DNA from: a virus
Direction: 5' to 3' (one strand)
DNA: 25,350 nt
IMG/VR virus record: IMGVR_UViG_3300043425_000310
Location: 1-25,350 of that record
Positions 1 to 7,493 of this stretch are shown here, in pieces. The notes beneath the pieces are model-generated. The model did not search any database. It saw only the letters and a list, made by a program, of their open reading frames with translations, and had not been told where the DNA came from. The position numbers and the translations under genes were made by a program. The number at the start of each line of letters is the position of its first letter. Positions within the stretch are counted from its first letter, which is position 1.

Positions 1-956
1 GATTCGAGTTGCTTCTGAGCCAGCTCTTTTCGTTCAATCGGGGTCATGTCCTCGATTTGATACGGTAATACGGCCCACGCCGATCCCAAAGCTTTAGACT
101 CAGTCCAGTCAGTCGCTACAGGAACGCCAGAGAGCAAGCCCTGCAGGTACCTATAACTCCACCACGTCCCGACGTTGCGGTCCGTAGGCGGAACAATCAG
201 GCCGATTGAACTACGAAGCGCAGCTTCTGCATGGACATCATTAAAAGTCTTTCCAAGCTTTAGCTCGCTGAACGACATGGATACAGTCCGGCTGAGCTTC
301 CCAGCCCATTTAGATTTGAAGCTGTCGACAGACCAAGGGGCGTCAAAGACCTCTTTATAGTCTGGATTTTTATTGTTTAGAAAGTATCCATCTAAATTTA
401 GTCCGAAAGCGTCAGTGACATGAGGCAGGTGATCGGAGATCAATTCACTCTTACGGGCCGAGTCGTGCCAAGGGAGTTCTGGATAAATGACTTTAGGCCA
501 CTTCTCAGTAAGCATCCTCTCAGCCACTCGCTTGAAGCTAGATAGTGTTTTGTATGTGTCGGCTTGCTTATAGCTAGGGCGCTTAGAGTAGAAACTACTC
601 ACTAAGTAAGTAGGGTCTTTACTGATAGCAGATAGCCCAGGGGCATATTGCCACAGCTGGGGAGAGTCCATTATCAGACGAACATTAGGCCAATCGTAGA
701 CGGTGTCTAGACACTTAAGGGTTCCGTAGATCATGTTGGCGCTCATCGAAGTAGGTGGCACCATTCCAATAAAAATGAAATCATATTGTGAAAGATATTC
801 CTCGTCCCACGCTAGAGACGGCGCTTTCCACTCAATTTCAGCTTCTGGATATAGATCTCTAAACACTAAAGAAAATGCAGTGTAAAAAGTCTTGTTTGAG
901 ACATCTGTCGGCACCTTACAGTGAGCAGACAGCATTCCAGTAAATAGTACTTTCAT
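1..956 (-). CDS. Putative GT-B-type glycosyltransferase (partial, C-terminus beyond window)
   Basis: The frame is open for 318 codons from an ATG at 956 to the left edge, so the C-terminus is missing. An AAAGGG ribosome binding site at 962-967 supports the start. The N-terminus (MKVLFTGMLSAHC) looks like a first Rossmann strand and loop. Near residues 258-287 there is a segment reading LRSSIGLIVPP, then GTWWSYRYLQ, then SGVPVATDW. This order (a strand ending in P, an aromatic/Arg-containing helix, then GVPV) is typical of the donor-binding half of GT-B glycosyltransferases, and the layout recalls phage DNA alpha-glucosyltransferases. It starts just past the terminator of the SSB gene, so it may need read-through or its own promoter. 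The substrate (hypermodified DNA base, cell-wall glycan or a protein) cannot be told. Another nucleotide-sugar enzyme remains possible. Confidence 0.55.
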   Translation of the reverse strand, partial: MKVLFTGMLSAHCKVPTDVSNKTFYTAFSLVFRDLYPEAEIEWKAPSLAWDEEYLSQYDFIFIGMVPPTSMSANMIYGTLKCLDTVYDWPNVRLIMDSPQLWQYAPGLSAISKDPTYLVSSFYSKRPSYKQADTYKTLSSFKRVAERMLTEKWPKVIYPELPWHDSARKSELISDHLPHVTDAFGLNLDGYFLNNKNPDYKEVFDAPWSVDSFKSKWAGKLSRTVSMSFSELKLGKTFNDVHAEAALRSSIGLIVPPTDRNVGTWWSYRYLQGLLSGVPVATDWTESKALGSAWAVLPYQIEDMTPIERKELAQKQLE

Positions 957-976
957 CTTAACCCTTTATAAATAAA

Positions 977-1003
977 GAGGGGGTGCCTATAAGACACCCC
1001 CTC
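977..1003 (-). terminator. Rho-independent terminator ending the replication/recombination operon
   Basis: A perfect 9-bp inverted repeat, GAGGGGGTG at 977-985 and CACCCCCTC at 995-1003, encloses a 9-nt loop. On the minus strand the stem is followed by a T-rich stretch (TTTATTTATAAA). It lies 12 nt past the stop of the SSB-like gene and about 20 nt before the start of the glycosyltransferase-like gene. The plus-strand exit also has some T residues, but no plus-strand gene feeds it. Confidence 0.85.
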
Positions 1004-1014
1004 GATACTTTTAT

Positions 1015-1596
1015 TTAGAACGGCTCTTCTGATGAAACAGGAGCCGCAGGTGCTGGTGCTGGAGCAGGTGCTGGTGCTGCGTTAGCAACCGACGGTCCGT
1101 CAAACGGAGTGGCTACTGGAGCAGCTGGAGCAGGTGCTGGTGCCGCAGCTGGAGCAGGTGGTACTGGTGCTCCGGCAGTTGCATCGGCCACTAGGCGGAA
1201 GTACTTGGTAATCTCATTGCTGACAGTACCGTTGTAGGTCTTCTTACCTAGCGTTCCGCGGAACGAGCGACCTAGTAGGGCCTGCTCGATCTGAGCGTTG
1301 CTTGGGTTAGACGCGGTGAAGAAATCACGAGGTAGACCTAGGGACTCCATCTTCGAGAAGAAGATAGCCAATGCCTTTGGGTTCTCAGGTGATACGGTCA
1401 GGTTGTCCCAGACACGACGCTTTGCGTGCGGGCCACCCTGAACCTCGGTGGTGATGCTGAACATAGTCTTGCCAGACTGAGTGTTCTTAGCCTTTGATTC
1501 GATAACCTTTAGTTCGTAGTCACCATCAGGTAGTGGCTCGTAGCTAGTAGGTTCTCCAGCGTCCTTGATTAGGTCGCTCCAATTGAGTGAACTCAT
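1015..1596 (-). CDS. DUF669-like single-strand DNA-binding protein with SSB-like acidic tip
   Basis: This 193-aa protein probably coats single-stranded DNA during phage replication and recombination. Residues 1-135 resemble the DUF669/OB-fold family: LPDGDYELKV, then SGKTMFSITTEV, then KRRVWDNLTV followed by NPKALAIFF. Residues 140-185 are a Pro/Ala-rich linker, probably disordered. The protein ends in SSEEPF, the same logic as the DDDIPF tip of bacterial SSB, which docks partner proteins. The ATG at 1596 has an AAGGA site just upstream. It is the last gene of the operon, 8 nt after the Sak4-like gene, and a terminator follows. Phage Sak4 proteins are known to occur beside, and work with, SSBs, which supports the call. 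Ligand binding is inferred from family resemblance. Confidence 0.7.
   Translation of the reverse strand: MSSLNWSDLIKDAGEPTSYEPLPDGDYELKVIESKAKNTQSGKTMFSITTEVQGGPHAKRRVWDNLTVSPENPKALAIFFSKMESLGLPRDFFTASNPSNAQIEQALLGRSFRGTLGKKTYNGTVSNEITKYFRLVADATAGAPVPPAPAAAPAPAPAAPVATPFDGPSVANAAPAPAPAPAPAAPVSSEEPF
1045..1165 (+). repeat. Imperfect GCTGGT/GCAGGT repeats encoding the Pro/Ala linker
   Basis: The 20-nt string GCTGGAGCAGGTGCTGGTGC occurs at 1058-1077 and again at 1124-1143. A 13-nt version starts at 1148. These lie inside the SSB-like gene and encode its repeated Ala-Pro linker on the minus strand. They are prone to length change by slippage, so related phages may differ here. Confidence 0.8.
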
Positions 1597-1604
1597 GATT
1601 TTCC

Positions 1605-2369
1605 TTAGTTACTTGTTTTCTTTGTGGTCTTTGTCTTTTCGCCAAAGATTACATCGAGCATGCGTTCGACACCAAGGTCTCCCTGCTCGACGATTTTTCC
1701 TAGACGACCCTGGACGCGTTCTCCAGCTTCATACTCAGGTGTGCGCTCAACGTACATGCGTCGCACCTTGTATGGAGGCTGCAGTGGGTCCGAGTTAGGG
1801 AACTGTTCCACTGTGATTGCGCCTAGGATGTCATAGAAGTACGGGGCCTGAATTGCTAGCTGACCCTGTAGATAAGGACGGTAAACGCCGTCCTGACCCT
1901 TACGTGCCATAGCGGTCAGAACTACAGCCTCAAGAGGCTGAGTTGGGTGCATTGTTAGGTCACGAAGATCACGAAGTAGCGCGCCCATGTGGCGAAGCAA
2001 TTCGCCCCACTGTTGCATCTTCATCTGTTCGGTTCCTGCAATGTTGTCCATGCACTTGACCTGCAACTCAGAGATTGAGTCGATGATCAAGGACTTGAAC
2101 TGGTGCTTCCCACTCTGAAGCCACTGGAAGGTCTTGAGGACTACATCGTAGTCACGAACCTGGACCACAACAGTGTCCCATGTTCCATCAGCAACCGGTG
2201 GTTCTTCGCGAATAGGGTCCCAGTACTTGACAGTGATTGGGAGGAAACGATGTCCACCCTCAACGTCAAGCATAAGACGTGGGTAAGGAGCTGTAACGGC
2301 AAAGGTTGATTTACCAACCTTCGATTCGCCATAAACCATAATTGTTAAACTGCGATCGACTTCCGACAT
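1605..2369 (-). CDS. Sak4-like RecA-fold ATPase (AAA_24), probable annealing/recombination protein
   Basis: This 254-aa protein is a P-loop ATPase of the phage nucleotide-binding AAA_24 type, close to Sak4 single-strand annealing recombinases. Walker A is GESKVGKST at residues 14-22. Walker B is LIID with D97, after an FKS strand. An acidic pair (D35, E37) follows the second strand. It probably anneals or pairs single-stranded phage DNA exposed by the adjacent nuclease and coated by the SSB-like protein. The ATG at 2369 has AAGGAAG upstream, inside the end of the exonuclease gene, whose stop is 2 nt away. Length is typical of Sak4 (about 220-260 aa). A general recombination ATPase of another subfamily is the main alternative. 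Confidence 0.8.
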   Translation of the reverse strand: MSEVDRSLTIMVYGESKVGKSTFAVTAPYPRLMLDVEGGHRFLPITVKYWDPIREEPPVADGTWDTVVVQVRDYDVVLKTFQWLQSGKHQFKSLIIDSISELQVKCMDNIAGTEQMKMQQWGELLRHMGALLRDLRDLTMHPTQPLEAVVLTAMARKGQDGVYRPYLQGQLAIQAPYFYDILGAITVEQFPNSDPLQPPYKVRRMYVERTPEYEAGERVQGRLGKIVEQGDLGVERMLDVIFGEKTKTTKKTSN

Positions 2370-2371
2370 TC

Positions 2372-3310
2372 TTACTCACTTCCTTTCTTTTCTTCGATTC
2401 CGTAATAACCGTAAGGGTCGGCGACCGCAAACGCATCACTAATTGCTGCTTCAGCTGCCGAACCATCGTCAACCAGCGGGCAAATAGAGAAGAATTGGCA
2501 TTTCCATTTGCAGTCACGAGACGGCTTAGGATATGCAAGTTTATAGTGGCTTTCACCAGCGTCAAGTCCATCACGCACTCGAAGGATGTCCTCTAGGGTT
2601 CCCTCTAGACGCTGGTAGAACGAGCGCAAAGTAAAAGCATTGTGACGAACTTCAATCTGGTCATAGAACGGTGGCTTAGCATAAGCACCGCGCTTAACCT
2701 TACGAAGCATCGTAAAGATACCACCCTCTGAGCGTTCGCCATCCTTGTTCTGAGCTTCCTCTAGAACCATATAAGTCAAGACCTGCTCGTTCATGTGGGC
2801 GATAGACCCAAAGTCAGCAAAAGATCCACCAACAGTCTTGAAGTCACGGAACATACGAACGCCGTCAATCTTGCGACGAACACGCATGTCAATTTTTCCC
2901 TGAAGGGTGACGCGACCGTCCATCATTGGACGCTCAATAATCTCTTCAGTAGAGATCATTTCTAGCTCTGCGTCAATACCTTCGAGTTCCATCCACTCTA
3001 GGTAGCCCTCAAGCATTACGCGACCAAGCTCAGCTTCGGTCTCTAGGCTGGTTGTGTCACGAAACTCGTCGGTAAGAGTCTTCATGTCTGCAGCAACTAG
3101 TTCAGCGTGAATCTGAAGTAGGTCACGCTCCATCTTTGAGCTGTAGTACTGATCTAGTGCCTCGTGGATACGAGATCCAAGCGCGAGTGCACCAGTAAAC
3201 TCAGCCATCTTTGGCTTGAGACGGCGATAGTAAGTAAACCACCACCGGCGACGGCAATCCTTGAAGGTTTGAATCTCAGAGTTAGAGATGCGAATAGGTT
3301 CAGTCATCAT
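2372..3310 (-). CDS. Cas4/RecB-like PD-(D/E)XK exonuclease with Fe-S cysteines
   Basis: This 312-aa protein is a Cas4/RecB-family nuclease, expected to resect DNA ends and give single strands for recombination. Catalytic elements are visible in order: GSRIHEAL (H49), GKID (D141), RDFKT (D156 and K158) and QVLTY (Q176-x3-Y180). C19 in the N-terminal part plus C267, C271 and C277 near the end (C-x3-C-x5-C) match the four-cysteine iron-sulfur cluster of Cas4 and AddB. It overlaps the helicase stop by one base (TAATG) and is followed directly by the Sak4-like gene, forming an exonuclease-annealase-SSB set. No cas1, cas2 or CRISPR array is nearby, so a role in spacer acquisition is not supported. 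A second ATG three bases later could be the true start. Confidence 0.88.
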   Translation of the reverse strand: MMTEPIRISNSEIQTFKDCRRRWWFTYYRRLKPKMAEFTGALALGSRIHEALDQYYSSKMERDLLQIHAELVAADMKTLTDEFRDTTSLETEAELGRVMLEGYLEWMELEGIDAELEMISTEEIIERPMMDGRVTLQGKIDMRVRRKIDGVRMFRDFKTVGGSFADFGSIAHMNEQVLTYMVLEEAQNKDGERSEGGIFTMLRKVKRGAYAKPPFYDQIEVRHNAFTLRSFYQRLEGTLEDILRVRDGLDAGESHYKLAYPKPSRDCKWKCQFFSICPLVDDGSAAEAAISDAFAVADPYGYYGIEEKKGSE

Positions 3311-5121
3311 TATAGAGTTGCCTTGCTTTCTTTAAGCATTTGGAGCAGCTGGTGCTTGTCACGAACAATCTGCTCAAAATTGTCAGCTTTAGTGTCTAGA
3401 GCCTGGATTACACGCTCTTCGACAGTCCCCTGAGTTACGTAGTCGGTGATAATCACTGAATCGTGAATCTCAGAGCCAATGCGGTGAACACGGTCCAAAG
3501 CCTGCTTGTAGTCAACAAGAGACCATGGCCTTTGAAGCATAACAAGGCGACGCGCTGTTGTCAAGGTAACACCCACACCACCAGCTTGTGCCGTGAAAAG
3601 GATCCACTTAGTCTTTCCAGACTGGAAGTCATCAATAGCCTTTTGGCGATCTTCAGCTGTGATTGAGCCAGTGATCAGCCCATGAGCAATGCCTTCTTTT
3701 GTAAGACGTGCACTTAGGATTTCAATCAGCTGGCGTGATACTGCACAGACTGCAACAGAGTCATCGCCAAAGTCACCATTCTTCATGTCATCCATCAGAG
3801 CATCAACCTTACAAGAAGGGTCTGACAAAATAAGGCTCTCTTGTCCCGATTCATTTACTTCGATGGTTGCGTAAGAGCTAGCAAACTGTAGTAGACGTAG
3901 AGCTTGGGTAAGAGGATTAGGCGCAACAACTGCATCTCCGAGAGTGCCATCAGGGGCTTCAATCAAAGCAATCATGTTCTCGAGCATCTGCTTATAGGCC
4001 TTAGCTTGTTTAGCACCCATCTCGACGTCACGACGCTCCGTGAGAACAGCAGGTAGCCAAGGTAGAACCTTAGCCTTGAGCATACGACGCATGCGTGGAT
4101 TGATAGCTGCGTAAAACTCTTGCTCCATGTCTGGCTTTACACCAAGAACCATCATTCCACCGAATGCGTTGAGCATAGTGTTGATCATGCGGTCAATCCA
4201 GCGAGTCTTGCTTGGCCATTCTTCTGGAGAGATCCAGTGAAGAATTGGCCAAAGATCTACAACGTCATTGGCAATTGGAGTACCAGTTAGTGCATAGCGG
4301 ATATCAGCTTCGCCAGTGGCGGCCCAAAGAGCGCGAGTCTGCTTAGACTTAGGGTCTTTAGAGCGATGAATCTCGTCAGCAATAACAGCCTTGAAGTCAA
4401 TAGTGTTTAGCTCACGGCGGTGTACTTCACAACGAGCAGGGGTAATACGCGAGTCATGTCCGTCGCAGTCTTGGCATCGAGCTAGAGCAATAGAGCCATA
4501 AGGAGCGAGGCGAGAGTGGCTACGCAAAGACTCCCAGTTAATTACATAAACCTCGGCGTCACTTTCAAATTGAGCACGACGTTGCGTAGCTGATCCTCCA
4601 ATAACGGTGACATTTACTCCAGGCCACCACTTATCAAACTCACGCTCCCAGTTCTTCTTCAAAGTATTCGGGCATACGATTAATGCCGGAAAAACTGCTT
4701 CGCCTTTGTCATGCAGGCGCTTTAGGGAGCGGATAGCCTGAGCGGTTTTGCCAAGTCCAGGCTCGTCAGCTAGAAGAGCACGGCGAGCAGTGGATAGGAA
4801 CTCGACTCCTGCACGCTGGTGAGGGAAAAGATCCTGATCTCCGTCTTCCATCATGTCTACATCGCGTAGGTGATTTGACGGATCAATACGGTTAAGCTTT
4901 TCGTTCTTAGCCCACTCGGCCAAGCGAGGGCCGATCTCAAGGCTTTCCTTAAAGGTAGAGCGCAAGGCCAAACATCCAGCCCAAGACGCAGCTAGTCGCC
5001 AGACGCCTTCCTTAGAATTCCAAGTAGCGCCAGGAATGCTCTTGCACAGCTCTTTCAGACGCCACTCGGCGTTAATAATGATGTCTACGCCAGATTCCTC
5101 TAGCTCAACAAAAACTGACAT
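3310..5121 (-). CDS. SNF2-family DNA helicase/translocase with HARP-like N-terminus and zinc-binding insertion
   Basis: This 603-aa protein is an SF2 SNF2-type ATPase that would move along duplex DNA or remodel forks. Motifs in order: LFPHQRAGVEFL (98-109), Walker A DEPGLGKT (119-126), Walker B-like DEIH (249-252), LTGTPIAN (278-285), then in lobe 2 TAQAGGVGVTLT and RVHRIG (544-549). Residues 216-234 carry C-x2-C-x11-C-x2-H, a probable small zinc site inserted before motif II. Residues about 1-75 (IPGATWNSKEGVWRL) look like the HARP-type domain of SMARCAL1 annealing helicases; this is an inference. AAAGGA precedes the ATG at 5121. The gene has its own sigma70-like promoter in the 74-nt gap upstream. 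Confidence 0.95.
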   Translation of the reverse strand: MSVFVELEESGVDIIINAEWRLKELCKSIPGATWNSKEGVWRLAASWAGCLALRSTFKESLEIGPRLAEWAKNEKLNRIDPSNHLRDVDMMEDGDQDLFPHQRAGVEFLSTARRALLADEPGLGKTAQAIRSLKRLHDKGEAVFPALIVCPNTLKKNWEREFDKWWPGVNVTVIGGSATQRRAQFESDAEVYVINWESLRSHSRLAPYGSIALARCQDCDGHDSRITPARCEVHRRELNTIDFKAVIADEIHRSKDPKSKQTRALWAATGEADIRYALTGTPIANDVVDLWPILHWISPEEWPSKTRWIDRMINTMLNAFGGMMVLGVKPDMEQEFYAAINPRMRRMLKAKVLPWLPAVLTERRDVEMGAKQAKAYKQMLENMIALIEAPDGTLGDAVVAPNPLTQALRLLQFASSYATIEVNESGQESLILSDPSCKVDALMDDMKNGDFGDDSVAVCAVSRQLIEILSARLTKEGIAHGLITGSITAEDRQKAIDDFQSGKTKWILFTAQAGGVGVTLTTARRLVMLQRPWSLVDYKQALDRVHRIGSEIHDSVIITDYVTQGTVEERVIQALDTKADNFEQIVRDKHQLLQMLKESKATL

Positions 5122-5147
5122 TTTTATCCTTTGCGTCTTTACGTATA

Positions 5148-5176
5148 TTTATATTATCAGAAAAAAACTTTGTCAA
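5148..5176 (-). promoter_or_regulatory. Sigma70-like promoter for the helicase-exonuclease-Sak4-SSB genes
   Basis: On the minus strand TTGACA (5176-5171) is followed by a 17-nt spacer and TATAAA (5153-5148). This is a full -35 match and a 5/6 match at -10 with ideal spacing. It sits in the 74-nt gap between the resolvase stop and the helicase ATG. The downstream part contains TAATATAAAT (5156-5147), shared with the region before the polymerase gene. Confidence 0.7.
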
Positions 5177-5197
5177 GTTATTTTTTTGATAATAACT
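5176..5197. promoter_or_regulatory. Inverted repeat abutting the -35 box (possible operator)
   Basis: A 7-bp inverted repeat AGTTATT / AATAACT has arms at 5176-5182 and 5191-5197 and an 8-nt A/T loop. One arm touches the -35 hexamer, and the other covers the resolvase stop codon. It could be a repressor site or a weak terminator. An all-A/T stem with two G-C pairs is not convincing as a terminator on its own. Confidence 0.35.
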
Positions 5198-5651
5198 AAT
5201 TTAGTAGCTGTATAGGTTTCCAACCAGCTTTGATACACCTTAGCAGACCGTGTCGGATGGCGTCAAGTGCGTGGCCTTCGCCACCTTTATGCCAATAGCC
5301 AAGCTTCTTCAGCTTTTCGTTGGAAAACATGGCTTTTGCGTCCGCAGGGCTTTGAAAATAAATGTCATCGGCCGGGCGACCAGCATCCATAAGACATTGC
5401 TTGAGGATGCCAATCTGCTCGAGCGAGTACGGGGCCTGAGAGTTTTTAACAGTCTGGGCGTTAATTGTGAATCGCTCGCAGACCACCTCTAATTCGCCTT
5501 GTACGGTCGCTAGAGAGGCGCGAATTGGAGATGCGTATTCGTGCTGTTGAAACTCCCCTGACCACTCTAGGACCGGATCTTGGCCTTTTTGGAGGCTAAA
5601 TAGCGCCATTCCGGTGGCTTTACCAGGGTCAACTGCAAGAACGTAGATCAT
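5196..5651 (-). CDS. RuvC-like Holliday junction resolvase
   Basis: This 151-aa protein has the RNase H-fold layout of RuvC-type resolvases. The first strand ends in LAVDPGKATG (D8). A central VCERF gives E59. The C-terminal helix carries GHALDAIRHG, with H127 and D130. These are the positions of the metal-binding acidic residues in RuvC. It would cut branched DNA left by replication or recombination before packaging. Its ATG overlaps the polymerase stop (TAATG), with GGGGAG about 10 nt upstream, so it is translationally coupled to the polymerase. RuvC and phage RuvC-like proteins are usually 150-180 aa, so the length fits. Another RNase H-fold nuclease is the alternative. Confidence 0.82.
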   Translation of the reverse strand: MIYVLAVDPGKATGMALFSLQKGQDPVLEWSGEFQQHEYASPIRASLATVQGELEVVCERFTINAQTVKNSQAPYSLEQIGILKQCLMDAGRPADDIYFQSPADAKAMFSNEKLKKLGYWHKGGEGHALDAIRHGLLRCIKAGWKPIQLLN

Positions 5652-7468
5652 TAGTATTTATCTCCCCAAGTCTCTAGTGGGCCATCGGCATCAGCTGTTA
5701 GGGGGACAGCCCAGCCTTCAGTGGTTGTCATACATTTACGAACCAACTGTTTAATTTCTTCCGCCTCTTTTCGAGGGGCATTTACTACAATTTCGTCATG
5801 CACAGGGACGATCAAAAGTTCAGTCAAGTCAGCTTGATCCAACTTAATCAAGTTCGACTTGAATACCTCGGCCGCTCCTCCTTGAATTAGATAATTAACC
5901 AAAGTGTAGACGCGGTCTTCATCGCAAGGTAAGCGACGCCCAGTCCAAGTATTTACATAACCTTGGCCCTCTGCTCGCAAGCGACGCATTCCAATATCTT
6001 CTACTTTCTTCTGGAATAGTGACATTCCAGGGAAACGATCATCGAAAGCGTTAGATACGGCACGCATCTGTTCTTCAGGCACTCCCGCAGTCAGGGCTTG
6101 CTTTGAGACGCCAGCACCATATAGGCGACCATAAACCACACCCTTAATTAGGCCACGGCGCTTATCAGACTTTTGCATGGTCGGGTCAGCGTAGATTTCA
6201 CGTCCGATCTCGGTAAATGGGTCAGAGCCAGTAGCATCTGCCATATTGAATAGATTGATAAGGTTTTCATCACCAGACAGGGAAGAAAACATACGGAACT
6301 CTACCTGATCAAGGTCGGACGTAATAATTACGTGATCATCGTCCTTAGGCAAGAACGCACGACGTACGGTGTCATCACCTTTTGGAAGAGTCTGTAGCGC
6401 AGGGTTCTGGATAGACATGCGTCCAGTACGAGCACCCATGGTCTTTACGGACGGGTGAACAAATCCGTTTACGTTGTCGTTAATGAAGTTTAGGAAGTAA
6501 GTGTTTGCGAGCTTGTCAGCTTTACGTTGCTTCAACATCGTGTCTGCAAGCTGCTTAACTTCTTCAGAGCCGTGGATAGTGAATAGCTTGAGCTGGTCCT
6601 TGGTCAATGACTTCTGCCCACTAGGGGTGGTCTCGGTAATCTGAGATCCGAGTTGCTCCTCGAATACGCGCGCCATCTGAGGATTACTCGTGACTGAAGC
6701 GTTGTATGTTTTCTGAACCCAGTCTTTCACTTGCTCGGTGTATTGAAGCAAGTCATTAAACTTCTTCTGCGAGTAATCCAGATCTAGGCGAGCACCGTTA
6801 AGCTCCATGCGGGTCACGATACGGCGAGTATTCATCTCTAGCTCGTAGGCCTGAGAGTATGGACGACCTGGAGCACACTTCTCCCAGAATTGCTCAAAAA
6901 GTCGCATCGTGAGAATCGTGTCTAGTGCGCCATAAGACCAGTAAGGTGCAAAGGTAGTTGGAACAGTACCCCAAGTCCAACCATTAGCAGCTAGCCCCAC
7001 ATCCAACTGAGTCTGTAGATACGCTGCGTGGCGATCAACATAACGTTCAGTGAGGGGCTTTAGACCGCCTTGGCCAAGCGGATCAATTAGCTGCGCCATG
7101 ATCATCGTGTCATGTGATCGGTGCCAAGGCATGCTCCAGCGAGATTGGATCTCAAACCACTTAGCCTCGAAAGCAATGTTGTGGCAGACAATAGGCCCAT
7201 CGAATTTACCCATGGCCTCGTAGAAAACACCACCCCACTCGTCCCAAGGAATAGCCCAGCCAGTCATGCCATCACCCACCTGAGCTAGGCGCAGGCGTCC
7301 ATGCCAAGGTGATAGAGCGTGGTCACGCGGATTTCCCGGAAGCTCCCCGGTCTCGGTATCAATGGCAATGGCATTTAGTGGACGCCTCTCACCAAGCCAA
7401 GTAATAAACTTAGATGCTTGTTCGGCACTATCTACCAGCTCTAGCTGAATGCCTTCTAGTCCTGCCAT
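5651..7468 (-). CDS. polA: Family A DNA polymerase (Pol I-like, no 5' nuclease domain)
   Basis: This replicative polymerase is 605 aa from the ATG at 7468, which has AAAAGGA 5 nt upstream. A longer frame to 7522 is rejected because it would translate through the terminator at 7507-7529. The proofreading domain shows Exo I DTE (D37, E39), Exo II CHNIAFE (N97, E101) and Exo III YGALD (Y179, D183). The polymerase domain shows motif A SDLDQVEFR (D385, E390, R392), motif B R438-x3-K442-x3-Y446 with YG after it, and motif C HDE (557-559). Exo II has Glu where E. coli Pol I has catalytic D424, and motif B has Tyr at the position of F762, as in T7 polymerase. It heads the replication operon, overlapping the resolvase start by one base. 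Confidence 0.97.
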   Translation of the reverse strand: MAGLEGIQLELVDSAEQASKFITWLGERRPLNAIAIDTETGELPGNPRDHALSPWHGRLRLAQVGDGMTGWAIPWDEWGGVFYEAMGKFDGPIVCHNIAFEAKWFEIQSRWSMPWHRSHDTMIMAQLIDPLGQGGLKPLTERYVDRHAAYLQTQLDVGLAANGWTWGTVPTTFAPYWSYGALDTILTMRLFEQFWEKCAPGRPYSQAYELEMNTRRIVTRMELNGARLDLDYSQKKFNDLLQYTEQVKDWVQKTYNASVTSNPQMARVFEEQLGSQITETTPSGQKSLTKDQLKLFTIHGSEEVKQLADTMLKQRKADKLANTYFLNFINDNVNGFVHPSVKTMGARTGRMSIQNPALQTLPKGDDTVRRAFLPKDDDHVIITSDLDQVEFRMFSSLSGDENLINLFNMADATGSDPFTEIGREIYADPTMQKSDKRRGLIKGVVYGRLYGAGVSKQALTAGVPEEQMRAVSNAFDDRFPGMSLFQKKVEDIGMRRLRAEGQGYVNTWTGRRLPCDEDRVYTLVNYLIQGGAAEVFKSNLIKLDQADLTELLIVPVHDEIVVNAPRKEAEEIKQLVRKCMTTTEGWAVPLTADADGPLETWGDKY

Positions 7469-7493
7469 ATAAATCCTTTTCGATAAGAAATTT

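Noticed and set aside
175-360. Plus-strand 61-aa frame at the left edge
   Set aside because: Lies antisense to the glycosyltransferase-like gene; no start signals.
2372-3310. CRISPR-Cas involvement of the Cas4-like nuclease
   Set aside because: No repeats, cas1 or cas2 nearby; its neighbours are phage recombination genes.
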